Positions 38,091 through 46,601 of a stretch of DNA of 64,000 nucleotides are shown in pieces. Each line of letters starts with the position of its first letter. The stretch's first letter is position 1. The DNA is from Pseudoteredinibacter isoporae. Its GTDB lineage: Bacteria; Pseudomonadota; Gammaproteobacteria; Pseudomonadales; Cellvibrionaceae. Location: assembly GCF_011602085.1 (NCBI RefSeq), contig NZ_JAAONY010000001.1:1922001-1986000 (forward strand), written 5' to 3'. Below the pieces are notes generated by a model. It was not told where the DNA came from. It made no database searches and was given only the letters and a program-made list of their open reading frames with translations. The translations under genes and the position numbers were made by a program.

Positions 38091-38216
38091 ATGTTAATTC
38101 CGGTGAAACACGTGGCCGCTTGCCACAATTTCTATCCGCGTAGCGCTGCTGCTATGTGGGCCGGGTTTGCTCATACCCGCCGTAATCTGGAAATCGATTG
38201 CTGGCCTCCTGAATAG
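38091..38216 (+). CDS. Possible 41-residue small protein ahead of the MATE gene
   Basis: This short frame starts at ATG 38091, about 33 bases after a predicted transcription start. The peptide begins MLIPVKHVAACHNFYPRS and ends in LEIDCWPPE; it has two cysteines and several His, Arg and Trp residues, and no membrane helix. Codon use resembles nearby genes. A GAGGCG lies 10 bases upstream of the ATG, a weak ribosome site. It could be a small protein or a leader peptide for the MATE pump 83 bases downstream. The surrounding gap (37887-38299) holds nothing else I can support. Confidence 0.4.
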   Translation: MLIPVKHVAACHNFYPRSAAAMWAGFAHTRRNLEIDCWPPE

Positions 38217-38299
38217 CTCACGTTTTCAAGCGCTACAAAAAAGAAGGCAGGGCTTAACTGCTCTGGCTTTGCGATATCGTTTATAACGAGCCTTGAATT

Positions 38300-39691
38300 A
38301 TGTTGGTAAATAAATCTTTCTCATTTTTTGGGCGTGAAGCCCTACATATTATGCGCTTGGGCATTCCATTGATGATTGCTCACGTGGCGATGGTTGGCCT
38401 TGAAGTGGTCGATACCATGATGGCTGGACAAGTCAGCAGTACCGAGCTTGCCGGCTTGGCGGTGGGTGCCAATATCTGGTTGGTCATCGAACTGTTTATG
38501 GGGGGCTGGATCAGCGCAACCACGCCACGTTTTGCGCGATTAAAAGGTGCCGGGAAACCTTCAGAGATTCGTCATGAAGCTCAGCAGGCCATGTTGATGG
38601 CCTTGGGAATTGGCACATTGGCCATGTTGTTGATCTGGTCCATCGTTCCCCTGTTGTCTCATTTGGGCACAAGCCCTGAAGTGACCGAAACAGCCCAGTC
38701 CTATTTGTCCATCATTGCCTGGGGTATGCCTGCGAGTGGTGTGATTTGGGTGATGCTGTGTTTATGTGAAGGCTGTGGCGACATCCGCTATTCTTTAGGC
38801 TCCAGTTTGATTGTGCTGGCGCTGAACGCGGTACTCGATTACATCTTTGTATTTGGCAAGTTTGGCATGCCGGCCATGGGGGCAGTGGGCTGCGCTTTAA
38901 CCACCTTGAGTATTTATATTCTCTGGGCGTTGATGGGGGTGGCGTATATTGAAACGATCCCTGAATTTAAAGCCTTGAAAATTTTTCGCAGCATGCCGCG
39001 CCTGGATTTTCAGCGCTGGCGAGCCATTTTTATGTTGGGGCTGCCGATCAGTTTGTCATTGCTTGCGGAAGAAGGTTTTTTCAGTGTGACAGCATTACTG
39101 ATTGCGCCGCTCGGGACTGAGCCGCTGGGTGCGCATCAAATTACTTTGCAGATTGTTGCGTTGGTTTTGATGCTCAGTTTGGGGCTGGGGCAGGCGACGT
39201 CAATTCGTTTGTCCAGCAGTATTGGCTCTGGCAAACCTTTGTTGGCTGCACGGCAGGCGAAAGTAGGTTTAACCATTTGCTTGTCCTATGCATTTGTATT
39301 CGGTTTGCTGATTGCCTGGAAGCCGGGTTTGGTGATATCCCTATTTACCAAGGACAGCGCTATTGCGAATGTGTCTCTGGCGATGCTGGTGTTTGCTCCG
39401 CTTTTTCTGTTGATTGATTCCGCTCAGGCGAGTGTAGCTCAAATTCTACGGGGCTTTGAAGATACCAAGGTGCCGATGTTGTTCCAGGTATTTGGTTACT
39501 GGTGTTTGGGGTTCCCGCTGGGCTATAGCTTGGGCGCGACGGATTTCTGGGGCGAAAGCTATGGTATTTACGGTTATTGGTCCGGTTTTTTAGCGGGCAT
39601 TATTGTGAGTGCAATTCTTCTTAATATACGCCTGCAGATTATGTTGGGACGTTTGATTGAGCCGGCTACGCCTGATTTGCTGACCGATTAA
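38300..39691 (+). CDS. norM: MATE-family multidrug efflux protein, NorM type
   Basis: The 463-residue protein has 12 hydrophobic helices in two repeats and the NorM N-terminus (LRLGIPLMIAHVAMVGLEVVDTMMAG). It exports cationic drugs and dyes in exchange for Na+ or H+. MATE hallmarks include LPISLSLLAEEGFFSVTALL at the start of the second half and LGLGQATSIRLSSSIG. The preceding small frame may be co-transcribed, and a hairpin with a T-run follows. Confidence 0.92.
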   Translation: MLVNKSFSFFGREALHIMRLGIPLMIAHVAMVGLEVVDTMMAGQVSSTELAGLAVGANIWLVIELFMGGWISATTPRFARLKGAGKPSEIRHEAQQAMLMALGIGTLAMLLIWSIVPLLSHLGTSPEVTETAQSYLSIIAWGMPASGVIWVMLCLCEGCGDIRYSLGSSLIVLALNAVLDYIFVFGKFGMPAMGAVGCALTTLSIYILWALMGVAYIETIPEFKALKIFRSMPRLDFQRWRAIFMLGLPISLSLLAEEGFFSVTALLIAPLGTEPLGAHQITLQIVALVLMLSLGLGQATSIRLSSSIGSGKPLLAARQAKVGLTICLSYAFVFGLLIAWKPGLVISLFTKDSAIANVSLAMLVFAPLFLLIDSAQASVAQILRGFEDTKVPMLFQVFGYWCLGFPLGYSLGATDFWGESYGIYGYWSGFLAGIIVSAILLNIRLQIMLGRLIEPATPDLLTD

Positions 39692-39740
39692 ATTTTCTTT
39701 TCAACTTGACGCTTTAAAAATAGATCCTTCGACACTATAT

Positions 39741-39772
39741 CCTTACTCTCGTTAGACAGAGTAAGGATTTTT
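39741..39772 (+). terminator. Terminator hairpin overlapping the next ribosome site
   Basis: CCTTACTCT (39741-39749) pairs perfectly with AGAGTAAGG (39758-39766) over an eight-base loop, followed by A and six T. The AAGGA ribosome site of the next gene lies in the 3' arm, so the hairpin can end norM transcription and also hide that site. Confidence 0.7.
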
Positions 39773-39773
39773 T

Positions 39774-40748
39774 GTGCATTCTCCTTTATTGCATTACCCA
39801 TTAAAAGATATCAGTAATGATAACTTAAGGCGTTTATCTGACGCCGTTTTACAGAGCTATTGTTTTGAGGGCCTGGCCAACTTTGATAAAGAAGCCGCTC
39901 TGGAGAATGAGCGTACAGATCTGTGGTCATTGACGGATGATGATAATCCCGAAAGCTTGCAAGGAGTTCGTGAACGTCGAGGCTTGGGCGCTGATGTTCA
40001 GGATGAAGAGCTGATGGCCCGAGTATTCGAGCTGGAAAATGGAGGCTTGTTGTTGGCGAATGTTTGTCGAAACGACGCCGACGAGACTTTAATTGAGGTG
40101 TTCAGCACCGAGGTTCACGATAAAACGTTTTTTGACAACTGGGCCGGCTACTTAAAGCAGTTTTTCTACTGGGCCAATGCCCGGTATTTTGTGTGCTGGC
40201 CGCGAGTAGGAAGTGAAGGGGCCAGGCAGCTGTCCGAGATTGAAGGCAGCTATATGGCCGATGGCTTTTGGGCCGGAGCAATGAAGAATATTCCTCTGGT
40301 GCAGAATCATGCCCTAGAGTTCCGCCCGTTTTCGATGGCTGAAGATTGGGAATGGTATGAGCGTGAGTATCAAGCATTTCTGGAGCAGAACCCCAAGTTT
40401 AAATACATCGTCCCCATATCCGATGAGGAAGAACTGGAAGAAGCTTGTGAAGAGGGCTTATGCGATATCGCCCTTTATAAAGGAGAGAAGTTGGGCATGG
40501 TGATGGCTGAGAGCAGTGCCGAGCTGGGCTTTGACGGCGTGATGATCAGCGATATTTTTATTGCCTCGGCATTCCGAGGCAAAGGTTTTGCCTCTTCCCT
40601 GCAAAGAGGCTTTTTGGCGAGCCGGAACGAACAATTTGCTTTTGTTTGCGGTTACATTGATGCGCGTAATCCGGCTTCGTTTTCCAATGCGCGAAATCAG
40701 GGGCGCGCGCTGCTTCGACAGGAATGTTATATCCCAATCAACGGATGA
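39774..40748 (+). CDS. Protein with a C-terminal GNAT-like domain
   Basis: Starting at GTG with AAGGA six bases upstream, the 324-residue protein has an acidic N-terminal half of unknown type and a C-terminal GNAT-like part: MISDIFIASAFRGKGFASSL resembles the acetyl-CoA loop, and YIDARNPASFSNARNQGR the C-terminal block. It may acetylate an unidentified substrate. The N-terminal domain is not recognised. Its ribosome site is inside the preceding hairpin, which suggests that expression depends on the state of that hairpin. Confidence 0.65.
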   Translation: MHSPLLHYPLKDISNDNLRRLSDAVLQSYCFEGLANFDKEAALENERTDLWSLTDDDNPESLQGVRERRGLGADVQDEELMARVFELENGGLLLANVCRNDADETLIEVFSTEVHDKTFFDNWAGYLKQFFYWANARYFVCWPRVGSEGARQLSEIEGSYMADGFWAGAMKNIPLVQNHALEFRPFSMAEDWEWYEREYQAFLEQNPKFKYIVPISDEEELEEACEEGLCDIALYKGEKLGMVMAESSAELGFDGVMISDIFIASAFRGKGFASSLQRGFLASRNEQFAFVCGYIDARNPASFSNARNQGRALLRQECYIPING

Positions 40749-40757
40749 AGAATATTT

Positions 40758-41495
40758 CTAATGTCTGAGTTCTGACTTCGCTTGATTAATAATGGTTTTA
40801 TGTAGATCGCGATAGTGATGGCTCTGTGATTGAGCAGAGCTGACGATTTCAGAGAAAATCTTTTGTGCTTTGTTTCCAGCGTTATTGGCGGAAAGAAATT
40901 TGGCGTAGTAATAGGCTGCGTCAGGGCCCGTATAATACGAATAGAGTGTTTCATATTCATGTTGGGCATCGCTCACTTTATCCAGGCGGTCCAGAGAGCG
41001 AGCGTACAGCAGGTGGGCATCCTGATGTTTGAATTCCGGATTCTTCTCGATCAACTCATCGAGAATGCGTTGGGTATCTGCCGCATTGCCTAAGCCAAAT
41101 TCGGCTTTCGCCAAGCCAAACATCAGGTTCGGATCATCGGCCAAGGGGCCCTTCAGACATTTTTCAAAGAGTTGTTTGGCTTCTTCATAGAGACCTTTTT
41201 CCAGGCAGGCATTGGCCAGGTTCATGGAATTTTCCACGGTATCTGATTGCTGGTAGCGAGCTGAAGCGTCGTTAATATCTTTATTTGGATTGAGCGCTTC
41301 TTTTACTTTTTGGCTGGCCCTGCGGCCCTGACGGGTATTACCAAGATCGGGCAGGACTTCCAGGAACAGGTAGGCCAATATGCCGGCCATGGGCAGCATC
41401 AACACAATCCATATCCAGGTTGTGCTGCGTCCGGTTTTCACGATGTGAACCACAAACGCAAATTGAAGCAAAACCGATAATATAAGGTAAACCAT
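40758..41495 (-). CDS. Membrane-anchored tetratricopeptide-repeat protein
   Basis: The 245-residue protein has two N-terminal helices (about 1-20 and 27-48) with a short PLD-nuclease-N-like hairpin, then TPR units from about residue 85: SMNLANACLEKGLYEEAKQL, NLMFGLAKAEFGLGNAADTQ, HLLYARSLDRLDKVSDAQHE and YYYAKFLSANNAGNKAQKI. The TPR domain would lie on one face of the inner membrane and bind partner proteins. No partner is evident; it is convergent with the GNAT-like gene, ten bases apart. Confidence 0.8.
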   Translation of the reverse strand: MVYLILSVLLQFAFVVHIVKTGRSTTWIWIVLMLPMAGILAYLFLEVLPDLGNTRQGRRASQKVKEALNPNKDINDASARYQQSDTVENSMNLANACLEKGLYEEAKQLFEKCLKGPLADDPNLMFGLAKAEFGLGNAADTQRILDELIEKNPEFKHQDAHLLYARSLDRLDKVSDAQHEYETLYSYYTGPDAAYYYAKFLSANNAGNKAQKIFSEIVSSAQSQSHHYRDLHKTIINQAKSELRH

Positions 41496-41702
41496 GCCCG
41501 AAACACTCCTTCGTCGGCAAAACGTCTATTGAAGACCAATAAGAGTTTGAATTCTATCGAACGTCAGTACGATATTCACCCCGAAATGTAGGGATTTATG
41601 GGGTTTGTGAGACGTGTTTCCAGATTCAGCTTCTGAAAAGGCAAAAGGCTGTACGAAAGGGAAAAAGCAGCCTGAGTTCCATTCAAGCTGCAGGGCAAAC
41701 GC

Positions 41703-42095
41703 TTACTCTTCAATAACAGCCGTTGCTTCAATTTCAACTTTGGCTTCGTCTTCCATCAAGGCTGAGACTTGCACGACTGCCATGGCGGGAAAATGGCGGC
41801 CGAAGCAATCGCGATAGGCCGCACCGATTTCTTTCAGGGAAGAAAGGTAAGCTTTCTTGTCTGTGATGTACCAGGTCAAGCGGGTAATATCGCTGGGCTT
41901 GGCACCGGCTTCGGCCAACACCGCGACGATATTTTTAAAGGTCTGATGCACCTGTTCGGCAAAATCGCCGCTGGGAAACGTCTCGTTTTCATCCCAGCCA
42001 ATTAAACCACCCGTGAACACCATGCGACCTTGGGCTGCAACGCCGTTGGCATAACCCTTTGGCTTGACCCAATTTTCTGGCTGTAAAAATTCCAT
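41703..42095 (-). CDS. RidA-family (YjgF) deaminase-like protein
   Basis: This 130-residue RidA-fold protein has GRMVFTGGLIGWDENETFPS, QTFKNIVAVLAEAGAKPSDI and FPAMAVVQVSALMEDEAKVEIEATA. RidA hydrolyses reactive enamines and imines to ketones and ammonia; the canonical Arg of RidA lies in the RxxFPA-like region, here GRHFPAMAVVQ, which does not fully match. It is encoded 31 bases after an acyl-CoA dehydrogenase in the same direction, an arrangement known in 2-aminobenzoyl-CoA gene clusters, where it could handle an imine intermediate. Confidence 0.85.
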   Translation of the reverse strand: MEFLQPENWVKPKGYANGVAAQGRMVFTGGLIGWDENETFPSGDFAEQVHQTFKNIVAVLAEAGAKPSDITRLTWYITDKKAYLSSLKEIGAAYRDCFGRHFPAMAVVQVSALMEDEAKVEIEATAVIEE

Positions 42096-42126
42096 ACTGA
42101 TACCTGCTTATAAAATAGTGCGAGCC

Positions 42127-43290
42127 TTAGTGGCCTTCGTTCATGAGTGTTTGTTTGGCAATGATGAGTTTCTGTACTTCTGAGGCGCCTTCGTAAATAC
42201 GCAGTGCGCGTACTTCGCGGTACAACTCCTCGACCGGCATGCCGACGGTTACACCTAAACCGCCGAACAGCTGGACTGCCGTATCGATGGCTTTTTGTGA
42301 GGCTTCGGTGGCATACAATTTGGCCATGGCGGCTTCGCGAGTGACTCGCTCAGCGACGCAGTCCTTGGTCCAGGCGGCCCGGTAGATCAGCAGGGCAGAG
42401 GCATCGATATCCAGAGCCATTTCCGCCAATTGAGTTTGTACCAGCTGCAGATCAGCCATCGGTGCACCAAACAATTCACGGCTGGTGGTGCGGGCAATGG
42501 CTTCATCCAATGCGCGGCGCGCAAAGCCCAGTGAGGCAGCGCCTACGGTTGAGCGGAAGACATCGAGAGTCGCCATGGAAATTTTGAAGCCTTCGCCTTC
42601 ATTGCCCAGCAATTTGCTCTTGGGAATTTTGCAGTTCGTCATTTTCAGGCGCGCCAATGGATGCGGCGCACACACTTGAATGCGTTCGGCAATTTCCAAG
42701 CCCTCGGTGTCAGCGTCGAGAATCATGGCGCTGATGCCCTTGGCTCCTGTGCCGCCGGTACGGGCAAACAGCACGTAGTAATCGGCAATGCCACCATTGG
42801 AGATAAAGGTTTTTTCACCGTTTACGATGTAGTGATCACCAGCATCTTCGGCACTGGTGCTCATGGCGGCCACATCGGAACCTGCGTCGGGTTCCGTCAA
42901 GGCAAAAGCGGCAATCTTGCGCCCTTCGCGCACCGCTGTGAGGTATTCCTGTTGCAGGGCATCGCTGCCAAACAAACTAATGGAGCCACTGCCCAGACCC
43001 TGCATGGCAAATGCAAAATCAGCCAAGCCGGAGTAACGACCAAGGGTTTCACGAATCAGGCACAGGGAGCGCACATCCAGCTTCTGGCCTTCGCTGCGCA
43101 GAGCAACGGCGTAATTCAGCCAGCCACCTTCCGCGAGCTTTTGTACCAGCTCTTTACATTCATCATCGACATCAGGACCGTGGTGGGGATTGCTATCGAT
43201 ATTGTCAGCAGCCCAGGCATCCAGAGTCTCAGCCAATTCACGGTGCTGAGGTTCTAAAAAAGGCCAGCTTAAATAGGATTTATCACTCAT
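42127..43290 (-). CDS. Acyl-CoA dehydrogenase
   Basis: The 387-residue flavoenzyme has the FAD/substrate blocks [33 protein letters not shown] and the C-terminal [20 protein letters not shown], where the catalytic base region reads [16 protein letters not shown]. It introduces a 2,3-double bond into an acyl-CoA. It lies between the enoyl-CoA hydratase and RidA genes with gaps of 12 and 31 bases, so the three form one operon. The substrate is inferred from context only. Confidence 0.9.
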   Translation of the reverse strand: MSDKSYLSWPFLEPQHRELAETLDAWAADNIDSNPHHGPDVDDECKELVQKLAEGGWLNYAVALRSEGQKLDVRSLCLIRETLGRYSGLADFAFAMQGLGSGSISLFGSDALQQEYLTAVREGRKIAAFALTEPDAGSDVAAMSTSAEDAGDHYIVNGEKTFISNGGIADYYVLFARTGGTGAKGISAMILDADTEGLEIAERIQVCAPHPLARLKMTNCKIPKSKLLGNEGEGFKISMATLDVFRSTVGAASLGFARRALDEAIARTTSRELFGAPMADLQLVQTQLAEMALDIDASALLIYRAAWTKDCVAERVTREAAMAKLYATEASQKAIDTAVQLFGGLGVTVGMPVEELYREVRALRIYEGASEVQKLIIAKQTLMNEGH

Positions 43291-43302
43291 AGGGGCCTCT
43301 CC

Positions 43303-44133
43303 TTAGTTGCCTTCAAAAACCGGCTTTTGTTTTGCCACGAAAGCGTTATAGGCGCGGGTAAAATCTTCGGTTTGCATACAAATCGCCTGGGCTTGTGCTT
43401 CGGCCTCAATAGCTTGGTCGATGCTCATGTTCCACTCCTGATGCAACATGGTTTTGGTGATGCCGTGGGCGAAAGTGGGGCCTTTCAGAAGGGAGTGAGC
43501 CATGTCTTCGGCGGTTTGCAGTACTTCTTCCGGTGCGACCAGGCGATTAAAAAAGCCCCAGCGCTCACCTTCCTCGGCACTCATCATGCGACCGGTGTAC
43601 AGTAGATCTGCGGCGCGGCCTTGACCAATGATGCGAGGCAGAATCGCACAGGCACCCATATCACAACCGGCCAGACCAACGCGGGTAAACAGAAAGCCGG
43701 TTTTGGTGCGCTCGGTGCCGTAACGGAAATCCGAAGACATGGCGATGATGGCACCAGCGCCAACACAAATACCGTCAATGGCGGCAATAATGGGCTGTGG
43801 GCAGGCGCGCATGGCTTTAACCAGATCGCCGGTCATACGTGTGAAATCCAACAGGCCGCGCATGTCCATTTTGGTCAGCGGGCCGATGATGTCATGCACA
43901 TCGCCGCCGGAGCAGAAATTATCTCCTGCGCCGGTAATCACCACCGCTTTCACGTCATCCACGTACACCAGATCGCGAAATAGATCGCGCAGTTCGGCAT
44001 AGGATTGAAAGGTCAGTGGGTTTTTACGCTCAGGAATGTTCAGGGTAATGGTGGCCACACCTTCGCTGTAGCTCCAAAGAAAATGCTCTGGCTGATATTG
44101 GCCGGGATCAAAGCGGTTGGCGTCTCGAATCAT
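43303..44133 (-). CDS. Enoyl-CoA hydratase/isomerase family protein
   Basis: The 276-residue crotonase-fold protein has the oxyanion-hole stretches [18 protein letters not shown] and [20 protein letters not shown]. The C-terminal block [20 protein letters not shown], ending in KPVFEGN, is of the kind I associate with hydratases in 2-aminobenzoyl-CoA and salicylyl-CoA clusters. It would hydrate an enoyl-CoA product of the dehydrogenase encoded 12 bases downstream. It is the first gene of the minus-strand operon; the divergent SDR gene begins 266 bases away. Confidence 0.9.
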   Translation of the reverse strand: MIRDANRFDPGQYQPEHFLWSYSEGVATITLNIPERKNPLTFQSYAELRDLFRDLVYVDDVKAVVITGAGDNFCSGGDVHDIIGPLTKMDMRGLLDFTRMTGDLVKAMRACPQPIIAAIDGICVGAGAIIAMSSDFRYGTERTKTGFLFTRVGLAGCDMGACAILPRIIGQGRAADLLYTGRMMSAEEGERWGFFNRLVAPEEVLQTAEDMAHSLLKGPTFAHGITKTMLHQEWNMSIDQAIEAEAQAQAICMQTEDFTRAYNAFVAKQKPVFEGN

Positions 44134-44399
44134 GATGGGCCCCTTGTTCTGCTCGCTTGTTGTTTATAGCTGTTGTTTATTCTTTTGCGGTATAGCTACC
44201 GGCAAAATAAATTAATACGGAAAATATTTACAAGTAAAGTAATAGTTTGTATGGTTTTAATCAAGAGCTTGGGGCAAGATTGGTTGAATATGTCAATAAA
44301 TGAGGCATTTTGGGCTTAAATGCTCCCAAGTAGTGGTTTCCTTACCTCCGCCCGGGTCCTTTATGGGCTGTTTTGCGGGGCTAACACAGTAGAACAGTA

Positions 44400-45161
44400 A
44401 TGAGTTTGGATAATAAGCATATCGTAGTAACCGGCGCTTCCAAGGGGATTGGTGCAGCTATTGTTGATGCGCTGGCGGCACAGGGTGCGAGAATCAGTCT
44501 GATGGGGCGCAGTCTGGCCGGTCTGGAAGCAAAGGCTGAAGGGTTGCCCAAGGCCCAATGTATTGCCGTAGATGTAATGGACCCCGACGCCGTGTGTGAA
44601 GGCTTTGCCAAGGCTCGAGAGGGCTTCGGGCCTATCGATGTGTTAGTGAATAATGCCGGTCAGGCGGCGACGGCACCTTTCCATAAAATGGATAAAGCCA
44701 CCTGGCGTCAGATGATGGGCGTTAATCTCGACAGTGTCTTTTTCTGTTGCCAGGAAGCCATGGCCGATATGCGTCCAGCTAAATCGGGGCGCATCATCAA
44801 CATTGCCAGTACAGCAGCCCTGAAAGGCTATGGTTATGTGTCGGCGTACGTGGCAGCCAAGCACGGTGTACTGGGCTTAACCCGGGCATTGGCTATGGAA
44901 ACGGCGCAACATGGCATCACCGTCAATGCGGTTTGCCCGGGTTACACAGAAACGGAATTGGTGCGCGATTCCATTCAGACCATTATGGACAAAACGGGTC
45001 GCAGTGAGGAAGACGCTCGCGCGGAACTGGCCAAGAGCAACCCACAAGGGCGTTTGATTCAGCCTGAAGAAGTGGCCAATACTGTCTTGTGGCTATGTCA
45101 GGATGGCAGTGATTCCATTACCGGGCAGGCTATTGCGGTTGCCGGTGGTGAGGTGATGTAG
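44400..45161 (+). CDS. Short-chain dehydrogenase, probable 3-hydroxyacyl-CoA dehydrogenase
   Basis: The 253-residue SDR has the Rossmann motif VVTGASKGIGAAI, the NNAG at DVLVNNAGQAA and the catalytic Ser-Tyr-Lys in NIASTAALKGYGYVSAYVAAK. The C-terminal ITGQAIAVAGGEVM is typical of 3-hydroxyacyl or 3-oxoacyl reductases. Being divergent from the hydratase and dehydrogenase genes, it could supply the next beta-oxidation-like step, oxidation of the 3-hydroxyacyl-CoA. The 266-base region between them (44134-44399) is AT-rich near its left end and should hold both promoters. Confidence 0.88.
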   Translation: MSLDNKHIVVTGASKGIGAAIVDALAAQGARISLMGRSLAGLEAKAEGLPKAQCIAVDVMDPDAVCEGFAKAREGFGPIDVLVNNAGQAATAPFHKMDKATWRQMMGVNLDSVFFCCQEAMADMRPAKSGRIINIASTAALKGYGYVSAYVAAKHGVLGLTRALAMETAQHGITVNAVCPGYTETELVRDSIQTIMDKTGRSEEDARAELAKSNPQGRLIQPEEVANTVLWLCQDGSDSITGQAIAVAGGEVM

Positions 45162-45295
45162 CTGGGTGAAGTGATGTAATTGGAAATCCCGCAGAGCGGA
45201 AACGGTCTCATGGAGTAGATGGAGTAAAAAGAAGAACGGGCTTTCTTTTCAAGGTGAAAATCTTCACCCGCCGTTTACGAAATGTTGATGTGTCG

Positions 45296-45334
45296 AAGAG
45301 CTTTATACCCAAGTCCGATATAAAGCTCTTTTTT
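45296..45334. terminator. Terminator between the SDR and MaoC genes
   Basis: AAGAGCTTTATA pairs with TATAAAGCTCTT (12 bp) around an 11-base loop, with T-runs after it on the plus strand. It can also serve the convergent MaoC genes. Confidence 0.85.
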
Positions 45335-45373
45335 GGTTTCCCGATCTGGTTGTTAAGGAAGCTTACCCTAACA

Positions 45374-45871
45374 TTACGCTCGATTATCTGGATTCAATTC
45401 CGCCAAAATATCAATTTCAAAGGTAAACACTAACTCTCCATATTGGTTGTATGCTTCGTTGCGACTGCGAATAATACCCCATTGTCCGCGTACAATTTTT
45501 TCCAGTTTGTCGGTAATTTCATAAGTGTATGTGAGTGTGTGTCCTGGGCGAACGGGTTTTAACCACTTCATATTCTGGAAACCAACCCCTGCACCATTAC
45601 GGCGACCATCACGCACACCGGTAGCGTAACGTTCCATATAAGTGACCATCAGCTTCATCCAGATAGCACTGATGTGCCAGCCGGAAGCGACAAGGCCGCG
45701 ATAGCGAGTGCCCAGGGCGGCTTCTGGATCCGTATGATACGGCTGAGGCGCGTAACGTTTTCCGAAATCAATAATTTCTTTTTCGCCAAAGGTGTGGCTG
45801 CCAAAGACGTGAAATTCCCCTACCGGAATGTCTTCAAACCAGCGGCTGCGAAAGACCAGTTGTTCAGTCAT
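45374..45871 (-). CDS. MaoC-like hot-dog dehydratase (second of a pair)
   Basis: This 165-residue single hot-dog-fold protein has FEDIPVGEFHVFGSHTFG, then IIDFGKRYAPQPYHTDPEAA and GLVASGWHISAIWMKLM, the region holding the Asp/His-type hydratase residues. MaoC-like proteins hydrate trans-2-enoyl-CoA to R-3-hydroxyacyl-CoA. Its start overlaps the stop of the second MaoC gene by eight bases, so the two are translated together and may form a heterodimer. Confidence 0.85.
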   Translation of the reverse strand: MTEQLVFRSRWFEDIPVGEFHVFGSHTFGEKEIIDFGKRYAPQPYHTDPEAALGTRYRGLVASGWHISAIWMKLMVTYMERYATGVRDGRRNGAGVGFQNMKWLKPVRPGHTLTYTYEITDKLEKIVRGQWGIIRSRNEAYNQYGELVFTFEIDILAELNPDNRA

Positions 45872-46319
45872 TGCGGCTGTCTCCTTCGTTTTGGTAGGCC
45901 ACCATAATTGGACTGCTTAAACTCATTACGCATTTTTCTTCCTGATTATAAACGCTGATATTACAGATCAGATCGCCATAGTCCTGGTGTTTGGTTTTGT
46001 CTTCGATAGTGATGTCAGCATGCAGCTGATCATTGGCAAACACCGGCTTTAACCAACGAAGTTGTTCCACGCCGGGAGAGCCTAGCGCCATAATGTTTTC
46101 CTGATTCAGGGTGTCGGCTAATAAGCGCATCATCAAGGCACACACTTGCCAGCCACTTGCGCACAATCCACCAAAGATAGATTCATCGGCGGCTTCACTG
46201 CTGAGGTGAAAAGGTTGAGGGTCGAATTCTGCAGCGAATTCCAGAATGTCCTTTTTATGCAGGGTAATCGGTCCGGCGCGGTAATGTTGGCCAATGGGAA
46301 TATCTTGCCAGTATTGCAT
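45864..46319 (-). CDS. MaoC-like hot-dog dehydratase (first of a pair)
   Basis: The 151-residue protein has YWQDIPIGQHYRAGPITLHK, ILEFAAEFDPQPFHLSSEAA and GGLCASGWQVCALMMRLL. The FDPQPFH block carries the predicted hydratase Asp and His. It is upstream of and overlaps the other MaoC gene. Each has one hot-dog domain, so a two-subunit hydratase is plausible. The link to the neighbouring acyl-CoA genes is inferred. Confidence 0.85.
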   Translation of the reverse strand: MQYWQDIPIGQHYRAGPITLHKKDILEFAAEFDPQPFHLSSEAADESIFGGLCASGWQVCALMMRLLADTLNQENIMALGSPGVEQLRWLKPVFANDQLHADITIEDKTKHQDYGDLICNISVYNQEEKCVMSLSSPIMVAYQNEGDSRND

Positions 46320-46601
46320 GCTTTGCTCTCGGTGTTGGCAGACAGTGCTCAGGTCTGTATTGGCTGTGAGCCGCGTGGTATCTGGGCTTCACTTTGCGCA
46401 TTGTTCAATTATGGACTAGCCTAAAGTGCACATGTTCTGCATATATTGTTGTTTGGCGCTTACTATATCGGTGCTTCCGACAATAGGTCAATTGAACCCG
46501 AAAAGGGATTTTCTCTGCAAAACACAGACTTAGAGGACGAAGCGGGCAGTTGGCAACACTGAGGTGCTGGCGGATTTTGCTGCCTGGACAACGGAGACCA
46601 G

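Noticed and set aside
44283-44296. FNR-like palindrome TTGAATATGTCAA before the SDR gene
   Set aside because: The spacing is one base short of the FNR pattern and the half sites lack the final T/A, so it is not counted as a box.
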